Assembly: GCF_024199985.1 (NCBI RefSeq)
Contig: NZ_JANARS010000014.1
Location: 1 to 64,000, forward strand
DNA length: 64,000 nt
Direction of reading: 5' to 3'
Source of the DNA: Nocardioides pinisoli
Lineage (GTDB): Bacteria > Actinomycetota > Actinomycetes > Propionibacteriales > Nocardioidaceae
The first letter of the stretch is position 1. Every line of letters begins with the position of its first letter. A program made the translations under genes and the position numbers. This document shows, in pieces, positions 35,322-45,040 of this stretch. The notes below the pieces were generated by a model, which had not been told where the DNA came from, did no database searches, and worked only from the letters and a program-made list of their open reading frames with translations.

Positions 35322-36461
35322 TCAGCCGCCCGTGGTCTCGTCGACGTCCTCGCGCAGGTGGGCGCCGCGGCCGTCGGTGTCGTCGAGCCAGCCGTCCGGG
35401 AGCACGACGCGCTTGCGGGGGGAACCCTGTCGCCCACGTGGCGTGCCGAGCTCGTGCTCGGGGAACGGCGCGGTGTCGTCGAGCCCGGCGAGGAGCTCGT
35501 CCAGGGAGGCGAGGGAGTCGACCAGGGCCAGCCGGTGGCGCAGCTCGCCGCCGGCCGGGAAGCCCTTGAGGTACCAGGTGATGTGCTTGCGGAACTCCTT
35601 GCAGCCCCGCTCCTCCCCCATGTGCTCGGAGAGCAGCTCGGCGTGACGACGCATCATCGCCTTGACCTCCCCGAGCGTCGGGAGGGTGGCGACGTCCTCG
35701 CCGTGGAAGGCCGCGGCCAGGTCGCGGAAGAGCCAGGGGCGCCCGAGGCAGCCGCGGCCCACGACGACGCCCGCAGCGCCGGTCTGCTCGACCATCCGCA
35801 GCGCGTCGGCGGCCTCCCAGATGTCGCCGTTGCCGAGGACGGGGATGTCCACGTGGTCGACGAGGGCGGCGATGGCGTCCCAGTCGGCCTCGCCGGAGTA
35901 GGCCTGCTGGACGGTGCGTCCGTGCAGGGCGATCGCCGCGACCCCGCTCTCCTGGGCGATGCGGCCGGCGTCGAGGTAGGTCAGGTGGTCGTCGTCGAGG
36001 CCCTTGCGGGTCTTCATCGTCACCGGGACGTCGTACGGCGCCGCGGCGGCGACCGCGTGCTCGAGGACCTCGCCGAGCAGGCCCCGCTTCCACGGCAGCG
36101 CGCCCCCGCCACCCTTGCGCGTGACCTTGGGCACCGGGCACCCGAAGTTGAGGTCGACGTGGGCCACGCCGTGGTCGGCGCAGAGGATCTCCACCGCCTT
36201 GCCGATGTAAACCGGGTCGGTGCCGTAGAGCTGGACCGAGCGCACCGACTCGAGCTCGTCGAAGACCAGCATCTTCTTCGTGGTCTCGTCCCCCTCGACG
36301 AGGCCGCGGCTGGTGATCATCTCGCAGACGTAGAGGCCAGCGCCCTGCTCGGCGCACAGGCGGCGGTAGGCGGCGTTGGTGATGCCGGCCATCGGCGCGA
36401 GGACGACCGGGGTGTCGACGCGCAGCGGGCCCAGGGTCAGGGAGTCGGGCACGACGGTCAT
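35322..36461 (-). CDS. dusB: tRNA-dihydrouridine synthase
   Basis: 379 residues from the ATG at 36461. FMN enzyme that reduces uridines in tRNA D-loops. It has the Dus signature VVLAPMAGITNAAYR, the catalytic Cys in LNFGCPVPKV, and GRGCLGRPWL. The last 50 residues are a less conserved basic tail. The gene lies between glyS and dgt on the same strand. Confidence 0.95.
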   Translation of the reverse strand: MTVVPDSLTLGPLRVDTPVVLAPMAGITNAAYRRLCAEQGAGLYVCEMITSRGLVEGDETTKKMLVFDELESVRSVQLYGTDPVYIGKAVEILCADHGVAHVDLNFGCPVPKVTRKGGGGALPWKRGLLGEVLEHAVAAAAPYDVPVTMKTRKGLDDDHLTYLDAGRIAQESGVAAIALHGRTVQQAYSGEADWDAIAALVDHVDIPVLGNGDIWEAADALRMVEQTGAAGVVVGRGCLGRPWLFRDLAAAFHGEDVATLPTLGEVKAMMRRHAELLSEHMGEERGCKEFRKHITWYLKGFPAGGELRHRLALVDSLASLDELLAGLDDTAPFPEHELGTPRGRQGSPRKRVVLPDGWLDDTDGRGAHLREDVDETTGG

Positions 36462-36498
36462 GGCCCCATTGTCCGAGCCCGCCGGCGATGCGCCCAAA

Positions 36499-37155
36499 TC
36501 AGCCCCTGTCGTCGCGCCGGTCGTCCCGCCGCTCGTCCCGCGTGCGGGGCTCCCGAACCTCGCCGGTCCAGGTGATCGGGTCGTAGCCCTCGGTGGGCTC
36601 GAAGACGAGGTCCCGGACGCGACCGCCGTCGGGGACGAGGTAGACCAGGCACATCTCGGTCTCGTCGCCCGGCTCGAAGGGCTCCGGCAGCGGCCCGCTC
36701 TGGCACGGCGTGAAGTCGCCACCGAGGGTCCACGGCGCCCCGAGCGTGCCCCGGGTGTCGCGCAGGTAGAGCGGGACGTCCTGCCCGCCGAGGCCGGACT
36801 CCCCCACGTTGGCCACGGTCACCGTCACGAAGTAGGGCCGCGCGTCACCAGCCGCCTCGCCGCCGACCCAGCCGTCGAAGACGCCCGGCCACTTCCCGAC
36901 GACGGCGTCGACGCTCAGCTCCAGCTCGCCGGTCACGTCGCGGGCCGGCTGCCAGACCAGCGTCGCGGCGTCACCGTGCTCGAGCCGGGTGCCGGGCTCG
37001 GTGCCCGACGCCGTGGCGGCCGCCGCGGGGACGCGGGACGACTCCGGCTGCTCGTCCGCCGGCGTCGAGGTCGAGCATGCCGCGAGCGACAGCGAGACGG
37101 CGGCCGTCAGGACCGTCGTCAGGAGCAGGGTGGACCGCACCGCGCCATCATCCAC
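36499..37155 (-). CDS. lipoprotein of unknown function
   Basis: 218 residues from the ATG at 37155; a GTG at 37140 would also keep the signal. The signal peptide ends in a lipobox SLAAC (Cys27). The mature part is a beta-rich domain (YFVTVTVANVGESGLGGQDV), like DUF4352-type lipoproteins, with two Cys that may pair. The C-terminus is a run of charged RDDRRDDR residues. The gene is in line with dusB and glyS. Confidence 0.75.
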   Translation of the reverse strand: MDDGAVRSTLLLTTVLTAAVSLSLAACSTSTPADEQPESSRVPAAAATASGTEPGTRLEHGDAATLVWQPARDVTGELELSVDAVVGKWPGVFDGWVGGEAAGDARPYFVTVTVANVGESGLGGQDVPLYLRDTRGTLGAPWTLGGDFTPCQSGPLPEPFEPGDETEMCLVYLVPDGGRVRDLVFEPTEGYDPITWTGEVREPRTRDERRDDRRDDRG

Positions 37156-37196
37156 GCCCGGGGCCGGTGACGGCCACGGACGCGCGTGGTACCGCG

Positions 37197-38597
<1,401 letters not shown>

Positions 38598-38661
38598 GGT
38601 GCAGGTCCTTCAGGTGTGGGCAGGTCGGGTCGGCTGGCTGCCGGCTCGCACGAACGAGCGG

Positions 38662-39000
38662 TCAGCCTATCGACCGGGGCTGGGCCTCGTTGAGGTCGGT
38701 CCCCTCCTCGACCACCTCGTAGGCACTGGGCTCGTCGAGCGCGTGGACCATCAGCGGCTGGATGTGCATCTTCCCCTCGTACGACCCGAGCGCGCGCCGG
38801 TAGGAGCCGACGTTCTGCCAGCGGGTGGTCAGCACCCACAGCGTGGGGTCGTCGACGTTGCGACCGACCTCGCCGCCGACGTAGCCGGGCTTGGCGGCGA
38901 GGATGCCGAGCGCGTGCAGCAGGCCGCGCCGCAGCTCCTCCCCCGCGGCGTCGTCGGGGGCGGGGGCGCGGAGACGGGTGACGACCAGCACGGCGCCCAC
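38662..39000 (-). CDS. antibiotic biosynthesis monooxygenase (ABM) domain protein
   Basis: 112 residues from the GTG at 39000. A ferredoxin-like fold of about 95 residues with VLVVTRLRAP, GYVGGEVGRNVDDPTLWVLT and WQNVGSYRRALGS is typical of ABM-domain proteins, which include quinol oxygenases and heme-degrading enzymes. Without a clear catalytic residue the role stays open. It is divergent from the zinc operon. Confidence 0.7.
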   Translation of the reverse strand: MGAVLVVTRLRAPAPDDAAGEELRRGLLHALGILAAKPGYVGGEVGRNVDDPTLWVLTTRWQNVGSYRRALGSYEGKMHIQPLMVHALDEPSAYEVVEEGTDLNEAQPRSIG

Positions 39001-39009
39001 CCTAGTGGC

Positions 39010-39074
39010 GGGTAGTCCACCGGGATCCGGTCGTCCGGACACCACTCCCACGACCGTTTCCCGGTGGACTACCC
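39010..39074. repeat. 16 bp inverted repeat between ABM gene and znuA
   Basis: GGGTAGTCCACCGGGA at 39010-39025 pairs perfectly with TCCCGGTGGACTACCC at 39059-39074, with a 33 nt spacer that has a short nested repeat (GGTCG/CGACC). It lies in the divergent promoter region, so it is not a terminator of either gene. It may be a regulator site or a 5' UTR hairpin of the ABM gene. Confidence 0.8.
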
Positions 39075-39081
39075 CCTTGGT

Positions 39082-39119
39082 TTGACAACGGTTCTCAAAC
39101 ATCGTGAGAATCGTTCTCA
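39082..39119 (+). promoter_or_regulatory. zinc operon promoter with two Zur operators
   Basis: TTGACA (39082-39087) is a strong -35. Two 15 bp inverted repeats overlap the promoter: TGACAACGGTTCTCA (39083-39097) and the perfect TGAGAATCGTTCTCA (39105-39119). They are 22 bp apart centre to centre, so they face the same side of DNA. They match the Zur-box pattern. The second ends on the A of the ATG, so the mRNA is likely leaderless. Confidence 0.85.
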
Positions 39120-40075
39120 TGTCGTCCGCTACTCGATCGATCGCCCTCGCCACCGCCCTCGCCTCGACCGCCCTCCTTGCCGGTTGTGGCGGGTCCGACG
39201 CTGCCGCCGGGAATGGTCGCTCGGCCATCGCTGCGTTCTACCCGCTGGCCTGGGTGACCGATCGGGTGGCGGGCGACGCGTGGGAGGTCACCAACCTCAC
39301 CCAGCCCGGCGGCGAGCCCCACGACCTCGAGCTCGGGATCGCCCAGACCGCGGACCTCGACGAGGCCGACGTGGTGGTCTTCCAGCACGAGTTCCAGCCT
39401 GCTGTCGACGAGGCGATCGACAACGTCTCGGACGCCGTCGTCGTGGACGCCGCCGAGTCGATCGAGCTCCGCTCGATCGAGGAGCAGCACGCGGGCCACG
39501 ACGACGAGCACACCGACGAGCACTCCGACGAGCACTCCGACGACGAGCACTCGCACGGCGACACCGACCCGCACTTCTGGCAGGACCCCCTCCTGATGGC
39601 CGACCTGGCCGACGCCGTCGCCGACGGCCTCGCCGAGGTCGACGCCGACGGCGCGGCGACCTACCGCGCCAACGCTGACGAGCTGCGAGCCGAGCTCGAG
39701 GATCTGGACGCCGAGTTCACCGAGGGGCTCGCGCGCTGCGAGCGTGACACGGTCGTCGTGAGCCACGAGGCGTTCGGCTACCTCGAGCGCTACGGCCTCC
39801 ACTTCGAAGGGATCGCCGGCCTGTCCCCCGATGCGGAGCCGACCCCGGCCGGGCTCGCCGAGCTGGAGGAGCTGATCGCCTCCGAGGGCATCACCACCGT
39901 CTTCTCAGAACGGCTCGCCTCGCCCGCCATGGCCGAGAGCCTGGCCTCTGACACCGGAGTGGAGACCGCCGTCCTCGACCCGATCGAGGGACCGGGCGAC
40001 GGAGAGGAGGCCAGCGACTACGTTGCTCTCATGCAGGCGAACCTGGCGGCCCTCCGTCAAGCCAACGGATGCTGA
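39119..40075 (+). CDS. znuA: zinc ABC transporter substrate-binding lipoprotein
   Basis: About 318 residues. The ATG at 39119 is chosen because the second Zur box runs into it; an ATG at 39104 would remove the promoter spacing. The lipobox is LLAGC (Cys23). The cluster A-1 metal-binding fold has the zinc ligand region PHDLELG. A loop rich in His, Asp and Glu (about 122-151) is the zinc-capture loop of ZnuA proteins. The second half has VVSHEAFGYLERYG. It is first in the operon and overlaps znuC by 7 bp. Confidence 0.94.
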   Translation: MSSATRSIALATALASTALLAGCGGSDAAAGNGRSAIAAFYPLAWVTDRVAGDAWEVTNLTQPGGEPHDLELGIAQTADLDEADVVVFQHEFQPAVDEAIDNVSDAVVVDAAESIELRSIEEQHAGHDDEHTDEHSDEHSDDEHSHGDTDPHFWQDPLLMADLADAVADGLAEVDADGAATYRANADELRAELEDLDAEFTEGLARCERDTVVVSHEAFGYLERYGLHFEGIAGLSPDAEPTPAGLAELEELIASEGITTVFSERLASPAMAESLASDTGVETAVLDPIEGPGDGEEASDYVALMQANLAALRQANGC

Positions 40076-40872
40076 ACCCCGCCGGCACTCCGGTCGTCGA
40101 GGCCCGTGACGTCACGGTCGCCCTCGGCGGCCGTCCGGTGCTGCGCGGCAACGACCTCGTGGTCCGGCAGGGCGAGTTCGTGGCGCTGATGGGCGCCAAC
40201 GGGTCGGGCAAGAGCACGCTCGTGCGCGCACTCACCGGCCTGCGTCCACTCACCCAGGGCTCGGTCCTCCTCTTCGGCACGCCCTTGCACGACTTCAAGG
40301 AGCGTCGTCGTCTCGGCTTCGTCCCCCAGCGCGGCACCGCGGCGGGCGGCGTCCCGGCCAGCGTGCGCGAGGTGGTGGCCTCCGGCCGGCTCACCCGGCG
40401 TCCCCTGCTCCGACCGGCCGGGAAGGCCGACCGGGCAGCCGTCGACGACGCCCTCGAGGTCGTGGGCCTCACCGAGATGGCAGGCGACGGGGTCTCGACC
40501 CTCTCCGGCGGCCAGCAGCAACGGGTGCTCATCGCTCGGGCGCTCGCGGGCGAGCCCGAGCTGTTCTTCCTCGACGAGCCGACCGCCGGCGTCGACCTGC
40601 CCAACCAGCGCGCGCTCGCCGAGGCCCTGCGGACCCTGTCGGACCGAGGGGCCACGGTCGTCCTCGTCGCGCACGAGCTCGGACCGCTGGAGCCGCTCGT
40701 GGACCGGGCCGTGGTGATGCGCGACGGCCGGATCGCCTACGACGGGCCACCGCTGGCCCACGAGGACGTCCACGGCCACCACCACCCGTTCGCCGGTCCG
40801 CACGACCACGCGCCGCACGTCGGCTCACCGTTCGACACCATGTCGCTCGACCCGAGGGAGGACCTCCGATGA
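40069..40872 (+). CDS. znuC: zinc ABC transporter ATP-binding protein
   Basis: 267 residues. The ATPase has Walker A GANGSGKST (42-50), signature LSGGQQ (145-150) and Walker B LFFLDE (165-170). It powers zinc import with ZnuA and ZnuB. The C-terminal tail is His-rich (HEDVHGHHHPFAGPHDHAPH). It overlaps znuB by ATGA, so the three genes are translationally coupled. Confidence 0.95.
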   Translation: MLNPAGTPVVEARDVTVALGGRPVLRGNDLVVRQGEFVALMGANGSGKSTLVRALTGLRPLTQGSVLLFGTPLHDFKERRRLGFVPQRGTAAGGVPASVREVVASGRLTRRPLLRPAGKADRAAVDDALEVVGLTEMAGDGVSTLSGGQQQRVLIARALAGEPELFFLDEPTAGVDLPNQRALAEALRTLSDRGATVVLVAHELGPLEPLVDRAVVMRDGRIAYDGPPLAHEDVHGHHHPFAGPHDHAPHVGSPFDTMSLDPREDLR

Positions 40873-41888
40873 GCCTCGCCGAGCTCGCGGACCTCCTGGG
40901 GCGCGACTTCATGCAACGAGCGCTCCTCGCCGCCCTGCTCACCGGGCTGGCCGCACCCGCGATCGGCACCTTCATCGTGCAGCGCCGCCTTGCCCTCCTG
41001 GGCGACGGCATCGGGCACGTCGCCGTCACCGGCGTCGCGCTCGGGCTGCTCACCGGCGCCTCCCCCACGTGGACGGCGGTCGTCGTCGCCATCCTCGGTG
41101 CCGTGCTCATCGAGGTCATCAGGGAGCAGGGACACACCAACGGCGACGTCGCCCTGGCGCTGTTGTTCTACGGCGGGCTGGCGGGCGGAGTCCTCATCAC
41201 GGGGCTCGCCGGGGACGGGGCCGCCGCTCTGCAGGTCTACCTCTTCGGGTCCGTGACGAGCATCAGTCCCACCGAGGTCTGGTACACCGCCGGGCTCGCG
41301 CTGGTGGTGCTGACCCTCACGCTCGGTCTCCTCCCCCAGCTCTTCGCGGTGGCCTCCGACCCGGAGTTCGCGCGGGTCGCCGGTCTCCGCGTCCGCGCCT
41401 ACAACCTCCTCGTCGCCGTCCTGGCCGCCGTGAGCGTCACCGTCGCCATGCGCACGGTGGGGCTGCTGCTCGTCTCGGCGCTGATGGTCGTGCCGGTCGC
41501 GACCTCCCAGCAGCTCGCGCGATCCTTCCGGTCGACGCTGCTGGGGGCAATGGTCGTCGGGGGCGTCGCCGCGGTCGGGGGGCTGGTCGTCGCAGCCTGG
41601 CTGTCGGCGCGTGCGACCGTGGCCCCCGGCCCCTCCATCGTGATCCTCGCGTTGGTCATGTTCGCCGCCACCTGGCCGGTCGGGGTGTGGATCCGACGAC
41701 GCCGCCGTCTCACCGAGCCGTTCCCCGCCCTGGGGACCGAGACGCCCGGCCCGCACGAGGTGGACGAGCACCCCCACGAGCACGGCGAGGCCTGCGGTCA
41801 CCCGGCAGTCCCCCACGGCGACCACGTCGACTACGTCCACGACGGCCACCGGCACGCCGTACACGGAGAGCACTATGACGAGCACTGA
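40869..41888 (+). CDS. znuB: zinc ABC transporter permease
   Basis: 339 residues of the ABC-3 family, with about eight membrane helices and the family segment LALLGDGIGHVAVTGVALGL. The C-terminus after the last helix is a His/Asp/Glu-rich tail (EHPHEHGEACGHP, HDGHRHAVHGEHYDEH) that probably binds zinc. The stop overlaps zur by 14 bp. Confidence 0.94.
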   Translation: MSLAELADLLGRDFMQRALLAALLTGLAAPAIGTFIVQRRLALLGDGIGHVAVTGVALGLLTGASPTWTAVVVAILGAVLIEVIREQGHTNGDVALALLFYGGLAGGVLITGLAGDGAAALQVYLFGSVTSISPTEVWYTAGLALVVLTLTLGLLPQLFAVASDPEFARVAGLRVRAYNLLVAVLAAVSVTVAMRTVGLLLVSALMVVPVATSQQLARSFRSTLLGAMVVGGVAAVGGLVVAAWLSARATVAPGPSIVILALVMFAATWPVGVWIRRRRRLTEPFPALGTETPGPHEVDEHPHEHGEACGHPAVPHGDHVDYVHDGHRHAVHGEHYDEH

Positions 41889-42282
41889 CCCGACCCCGCG
41901 TCCCGCGGTCCGCCCCACCCGCCAGCGCCGGGCGGTCGCCGCGGCCCTGGCCGGCTTCGACGACTTCCGCAGCGCGCAGGAGATCCACGACCTCATCTCG
42001 CGGCAGGGCGAGTCGGTCGGGCTCGCGACGGTCTACCGCACGCTGGCGACGCTCGCCGACGCCGGCGAGGTCGACATGCTGCGCAACGAGGACGGCGAGG
42101 CCATCTGGCGCAGCTGCTCCGACACGCACCACCACCACCTCGTGTGCCGCACGTGCGGGGCGACCGTGGAGGTCGAGGGCCCGGCCGTCGAGCGGTGGAC
42201 CAGCGCGATCGCGACCGAGCACGGCTACGGCGACATCAGCCACACGCTCGAGATCTTCGGGACCTGCCCGGCCTGCCGCTAG
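41875..42282 (+). CDS. zur: zinc uptake regulator (Fur family)
   Basis: 135 residues. The N-terminal winged helix has the recognition helix SVGLATVYRTLATL. Metal sites include HHHH (85-88), Cys91 and Cys94, and Cys131 and Cys134. Fur-family proteins of this type repress zinc import when zinc is bound. It is the last gene in the znu operon and should repress its own operator pair. It ends at a CTAG shared with the uppS stop. Confidence 0.94.
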   Translation: MTSTDPTPRPAVRPTRQRRAVAAALAGFDDFRSAQEIHDLISRQGESVGLATVYRTLATLADAGEVDMLRNEDGEAIWRSCSDTHHHHLVCRTCGATVEVEGPAVERWTSAIATEHGYGDISHTLEIFGTCPACR

Positions 42283-43070
42283 GTCTGCTGGGGGGTCTGG
42301 TTGGGGACGGCGCCGCCATAGCGCCGGTCGCGGCTGGCGTAGGTCTCGATCGCCGACCACAGGTGTCGCCGGTCGACGTCGGGCCACAGCACGTCGGTGA
42401 AGACCATCTCGCTGTACGCCGCCTGCCACAGCATGTAGTTGGACAGCCGCTGCTCGCCCGACGTGCGCCAGACGAGGTCGGCGTCGGGCAGCTCGGGCAC
42501 GTAGAGGTGGCGGGCGAAGACCTTCTCGTCGATCTTGTCCGGGTTGAGGCGACCGGCCGCCACCTCGCGACCGATCGCCCGGGCGGCGTCGGCGAGCTCC
42601 GCACGGCCGCCGTAGTTGACGCACATCGTGAGGGTGAGGACGTCGTTGTCCCTGGTCAGCTCCTCCGCGACCTGCAGCTCCTTGATGACCGACTTCCACA
42701 GGCGCGGAGTGCGACCGGCCCAGCGCACGCGTACGCCGAGCTCGTGCATCTCGTCGCGCCGCCGACGGATCACGTCGCGGTTGAAGCCCATCAGGAAGCG
42801 CACCTCGTCGGGCGAGCGCGACCAGTTCTCCGTCGAGAAGGCGTAGGCCGAGACCGCCTTCACGCCGATCTCGATCGCGCCCTCGACGACGTCGAAGAGG
42901 GTGTGCTCGCCCTGCTCGTGGCCCTTGGTACGCGGCAGCCCGCGCTCCTTCGCCCACCGACCGTTGCCGTCCATGATGATCGCGACGTGCTCGGGCACGA
43001 GGTCGCGCGGGACCGGCGGCGGCACGGCGCCGCTCGGGTGCGGGGTCGGCGGCCTCACCTGTCGCTTCAC
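42279..43070 (-). CDS. uppS: isoprenyl (undecaprenyl-type) diphosphate synthase
   Basis: 263 residues, cis-prenyl transferase that makes the lipid carrier for cell-wall synthesis. Conserved IIMDGNGRWA with the catalytic Asp, YAFSTENWSR, and RTSGEQRLSNYMLWQ. The GTG at 43070 is used. Its stop codon shares the palindrome CTAG with zur, so the two genes are exactly end to end. Confidence 0.95.
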   Translation of the reverse strand: MKRQVRPPTPHPSGAVPPPVPRDLVPEHVAIIMDGNGRWAKERGLPRTKGHEQGEHTLFDVVEGAIEIGVKAVSAYAFSTENWSRSPDEVRFLMGFNRDVIRRRRDEMHELGVRVRWAGRTPRLWKSVIKELQVAEELTRDNDVLTLTMCVNYGGRAELADAARAIGREVAAGRLNPDKIDEKVFARHLYVPELPDADLVWRTSGEQRLSNYMLWQAAYSEMVFTDVLWPDVDRRHLWSAIETYASRDRRYGGAVPNQTPQQT

Positions 43071-43139
43071 GGTGCCCAGCGTAGGCCGGGCGGGCGGCGT
43101 CGCGGCCAGTGCGCCTCGACTCCCAGGCGGGTGTGTCGC

Positions 43140-43481
43140 TCACTCGAAGACGAACGCCTCGAGCAGCACGATGACGGTCACGACGGCCGGGAACGTCGTG
43201 AGCGGGAACCACAGGGTCCCCCACGGCTCACGCCGCAGTCCGGCGTAGAGCGCCATGACCAGCGCGACGAACGCCTCGGTCACGCCCACGAAGAGGCCCA
43301 GGACCACCGTCATCCCGACCCAGTTGTCGGAGACCGCGTCGTCACCCCCGATCGCCCACGCCGCCCCGAACAGCACTGCCGCCAGCGCGAGGACAATCAG
43401 CGACAGCGCCGCGAGCCGCCAGGCCGACCCGCCTGCGGACCGGGTGTCACGACGCGGCTGGCTGTGGGACGCGTCATCCAT
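43140..43481 (-). CDS. small membrane protein of unknown function
   Basis: 113 residues with three predicted helices (LAALSLIVLALAAVLFGAAW, WVGMTVVLGLFVGVTEAFVA, LTTFPAVVTVIVLLEAFVF). The N-terminus is basic and cytoplasmic-looking. No family is recognised. It lies upstream of uppS on the same strand, near a repeat array. Confidence 0.65.
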   Translation of the reverse strand: MDDASHSQPRRDTRSAGGSAWRLAALSLIVLALAAVLFGAAWAIGGDDAVSDNWVGMTVVLGLFVGVTEAFVALVMALYAGLRREPWGTLWFPLTTFPAVVTVIVLLEAFVFE

Positions 43482-43569
43482 GCCCCGAGCGTCCCGGACC
43501 CGACGCCGCCGGCGTAGGGCCGAAGGTCCGACCTCCCTGCGTCACCCGTCCCGGTCGGGGCGCGGGCCG

Positions 43570-43845
43570 TTGGTCGAGCAGCCCGCCCATCTCGTTGGTC
43601 GAGTAGCCCGCCCATCTCGTTGGTCGAGTAGCCCGCGAGGAACGAGTGGGCGTATCGAGACCCCTCGTACGTCGATGGTCCTGTAGCCCGTCCACCTTGC
43701 TGGTCGAGTAGCCCGCGAGGAACGAGCGGGCGTATCAAGACCCCGCACCCGCCCTCGTCGGTCGAGTAGCCCGCGAGGAACGAGCGGGCGTATCGAGACC
43801 CCGCACCCCGCTGGTTGAGGAGGGACGAAGTCCCGTCCCGAGACC
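43570..43845. repeat. REP-like palindrome array
   Basis: Six or more copies and partial copies of GGTCGAGTAGCCCGC-GAGGAACGA-GCGGGCGTATCGAGACC occur: short copies at 43570-43594 and 43595-43619, full copies at 43621-43662, 43701-43742 and 43760-43800, and a degraded one at about 43671-43697. A second, different palindrome (GGTTGAGGAGGGACGAAG with CCGTCCCGAGACC) lies at 43811-43845. Each full unit can form a hairpin through GCCCGC/GCGGGC. The array fills the gap between the small membrane protein and IS30. Confidence 0.9.
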
Positions 43846-43900
43846 CGTCCGAAAGGTCGCCCAGCGACCGTCCACACCCGGGCCGTTTCGACAGCGCGAA

Positions 43901-43919
43901 CTCAACTGGTTGTTGCAAC
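43901..43919. repeat. IS30 left terminal inverted repeat
   Basis: CTCAACTGGTTGTTGCAAC; pairs with 44975-44993 with one mismatch (T versus C at the seventh base). Confidence 0.9.
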
Positions 43920-43925
43920 TCGATC

Positions 43926-44992
43926 GTGAGTGAGAGGTTGCGGCGCGTGCCGGGAGTGAGGTTGACCGCAGATCAGCGGTGGGTGATTGAGCGGGCGTAC
44001 ATGGCGGGTCTGCCACAGGCGACGATTGCGGCGTTGGTGGGCAAGCATCCCTCGACGATTTCGCGGGAGCTACGGCGGGCGGGCTCGTTCGGGACCCGGT
44101 CCCCGCGTGCTCGCACGGCACGCGCGGGCGGTCGTGGGTATCGGGTGAAGTACAGCGCGAAGTGGTCCCAGCGTGAGGCCGCCCGGAAGGCACGCCGGCC
44201 CAAACCGCGACGGCTCGACCACGCCCCGTTGCGGGAGAAGGTGTGGGAGCTGCTGCGGGCGAACTGGTCGCCCGAACAGATCGCGGCGATGCTGCCGGTG
44301 TTGTTCCCACGCGATCTGAGGATGCGGGTGTCGCACGAGACGATCTACCAGTCGCTGTTCGTCCAGACCAAAGGTGAGCTCAAGCGTGAGCTGACCGCGC
44401 ACCTGCGCACCCGGCGCCAGCACCGCAAGGCCCAGACCGGTGGCGCGAAGCGGGTCACGCTCGGCATCACTGACGACATCCGGATCTCCGCCCGGCCGGC
44501 CGAGGTTGAGGACCGGGCAGTGCCCGGGCACCGGAGGGCGACCTGCTGCTCGGCGGCGTCGGCAAGGGCGCCGTGCTCACGTTGGTCGAACGGTCCTCGC
44601 GGTTCGTGCTCCTCGCACCGCTGCCGGGCCAGCACCGCGCCGATCAGGCCCGGTGGACGCTTAACGAGATGATCGCCACCCTGCCGTTGGAGCTGCGCAA
44701 GTCGATCACCTGGGACCGCGGCAGCGAGATGGCCCAGCACGCCAGATTCACCATCGAGTCCGGGATCCCGATCTACTTCTGCGACCCCCAATCACCGTGG
44801 CAACGCGGCACCAACGAGAACACCAACGGCCTGCTGCGCCAGTACTGGCCCAAGGGCGCCGACCTGCGTCGCCTCACCATGGCCGAGTGCGACCGGGTCG
44901 CCCTGCAGCTGAACACCCGACCCCGCAAGACCCTCGAATGGCAGACTCCCAGCCAGGCCCTCAACAAGAGGCTCGTTGCAACAACCGGTTGA
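43926..44992 (+). pseudogene. IS30 transposase, split by a one-base deletion
   Basis: The N-terminal HTH (YMAGLPQATIAALVGKHPST) and the DDE core are in two frames. At about 44531-44536 the bases read GGGCACCGGAGGGCGAC where the family reads H-W-E-G-D, so one base is missing and the first catalytic Asp falls out of frame. The second frame (from about 44540) continues with LTLVERSSRFVLL, the second Asp in TWDRGSEM, and the Glu in TNENTNGLLR. Without frameshifting the enzyme is inactive; a restored full protein would be about 355 residues. Confidence 0.85.
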
Positions 44993-44993
44993 G
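44975..44993. repeat. IS30 right terminal inverted repeat
   Basis: Reverse complement of CTCAACCGGTTGTTGCAAC; contains the transposase stop codon. Confidence 0.9.
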
Positions 44994-45040
44994 ATCGCGG
45001 TCATCGGCCGCTGTCGGTGGTCCGCCGTACAATCGAACAC

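Larger units (their letters stand above)
43901..44993 (+). mobile_element. IS30-family insertion sequence, frameshifted
   Basis: About 1093 bp. Terminal inverted repeats CTCAACTGGTTGTTGCAAC (43901-43919) and GTTGCAACAACCGGTTGAG (44975-44993) match at 18 of 19 positions. The single transposase gene fills the element and its stop lies inside the right repeat. I see no clear target duplication in the flanks. Confidence 0.9.

Noticed and set aside
33563..35569. Plus-strand frame over dgt and the SH3 protein gene
   Set aside because: It runs antisense to two real genes and has no recognisable domain.
38598..38661. T-box leader before glyS
   Set aside because: The 64 bp gap is too short and lacks the T-box sequence; only an ordinary ribosome site is seen.
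43570..43845. CRISPR array
   Set aside because: Units are palindromic, vary in length and decay, are not separated by uniform unique spacers, and there are no cas genes.
43901..44993. Target-site duplication of IS30
   Set aside because: Flanks read GAA on the left and ATC on the right; no direct repeat is visible.
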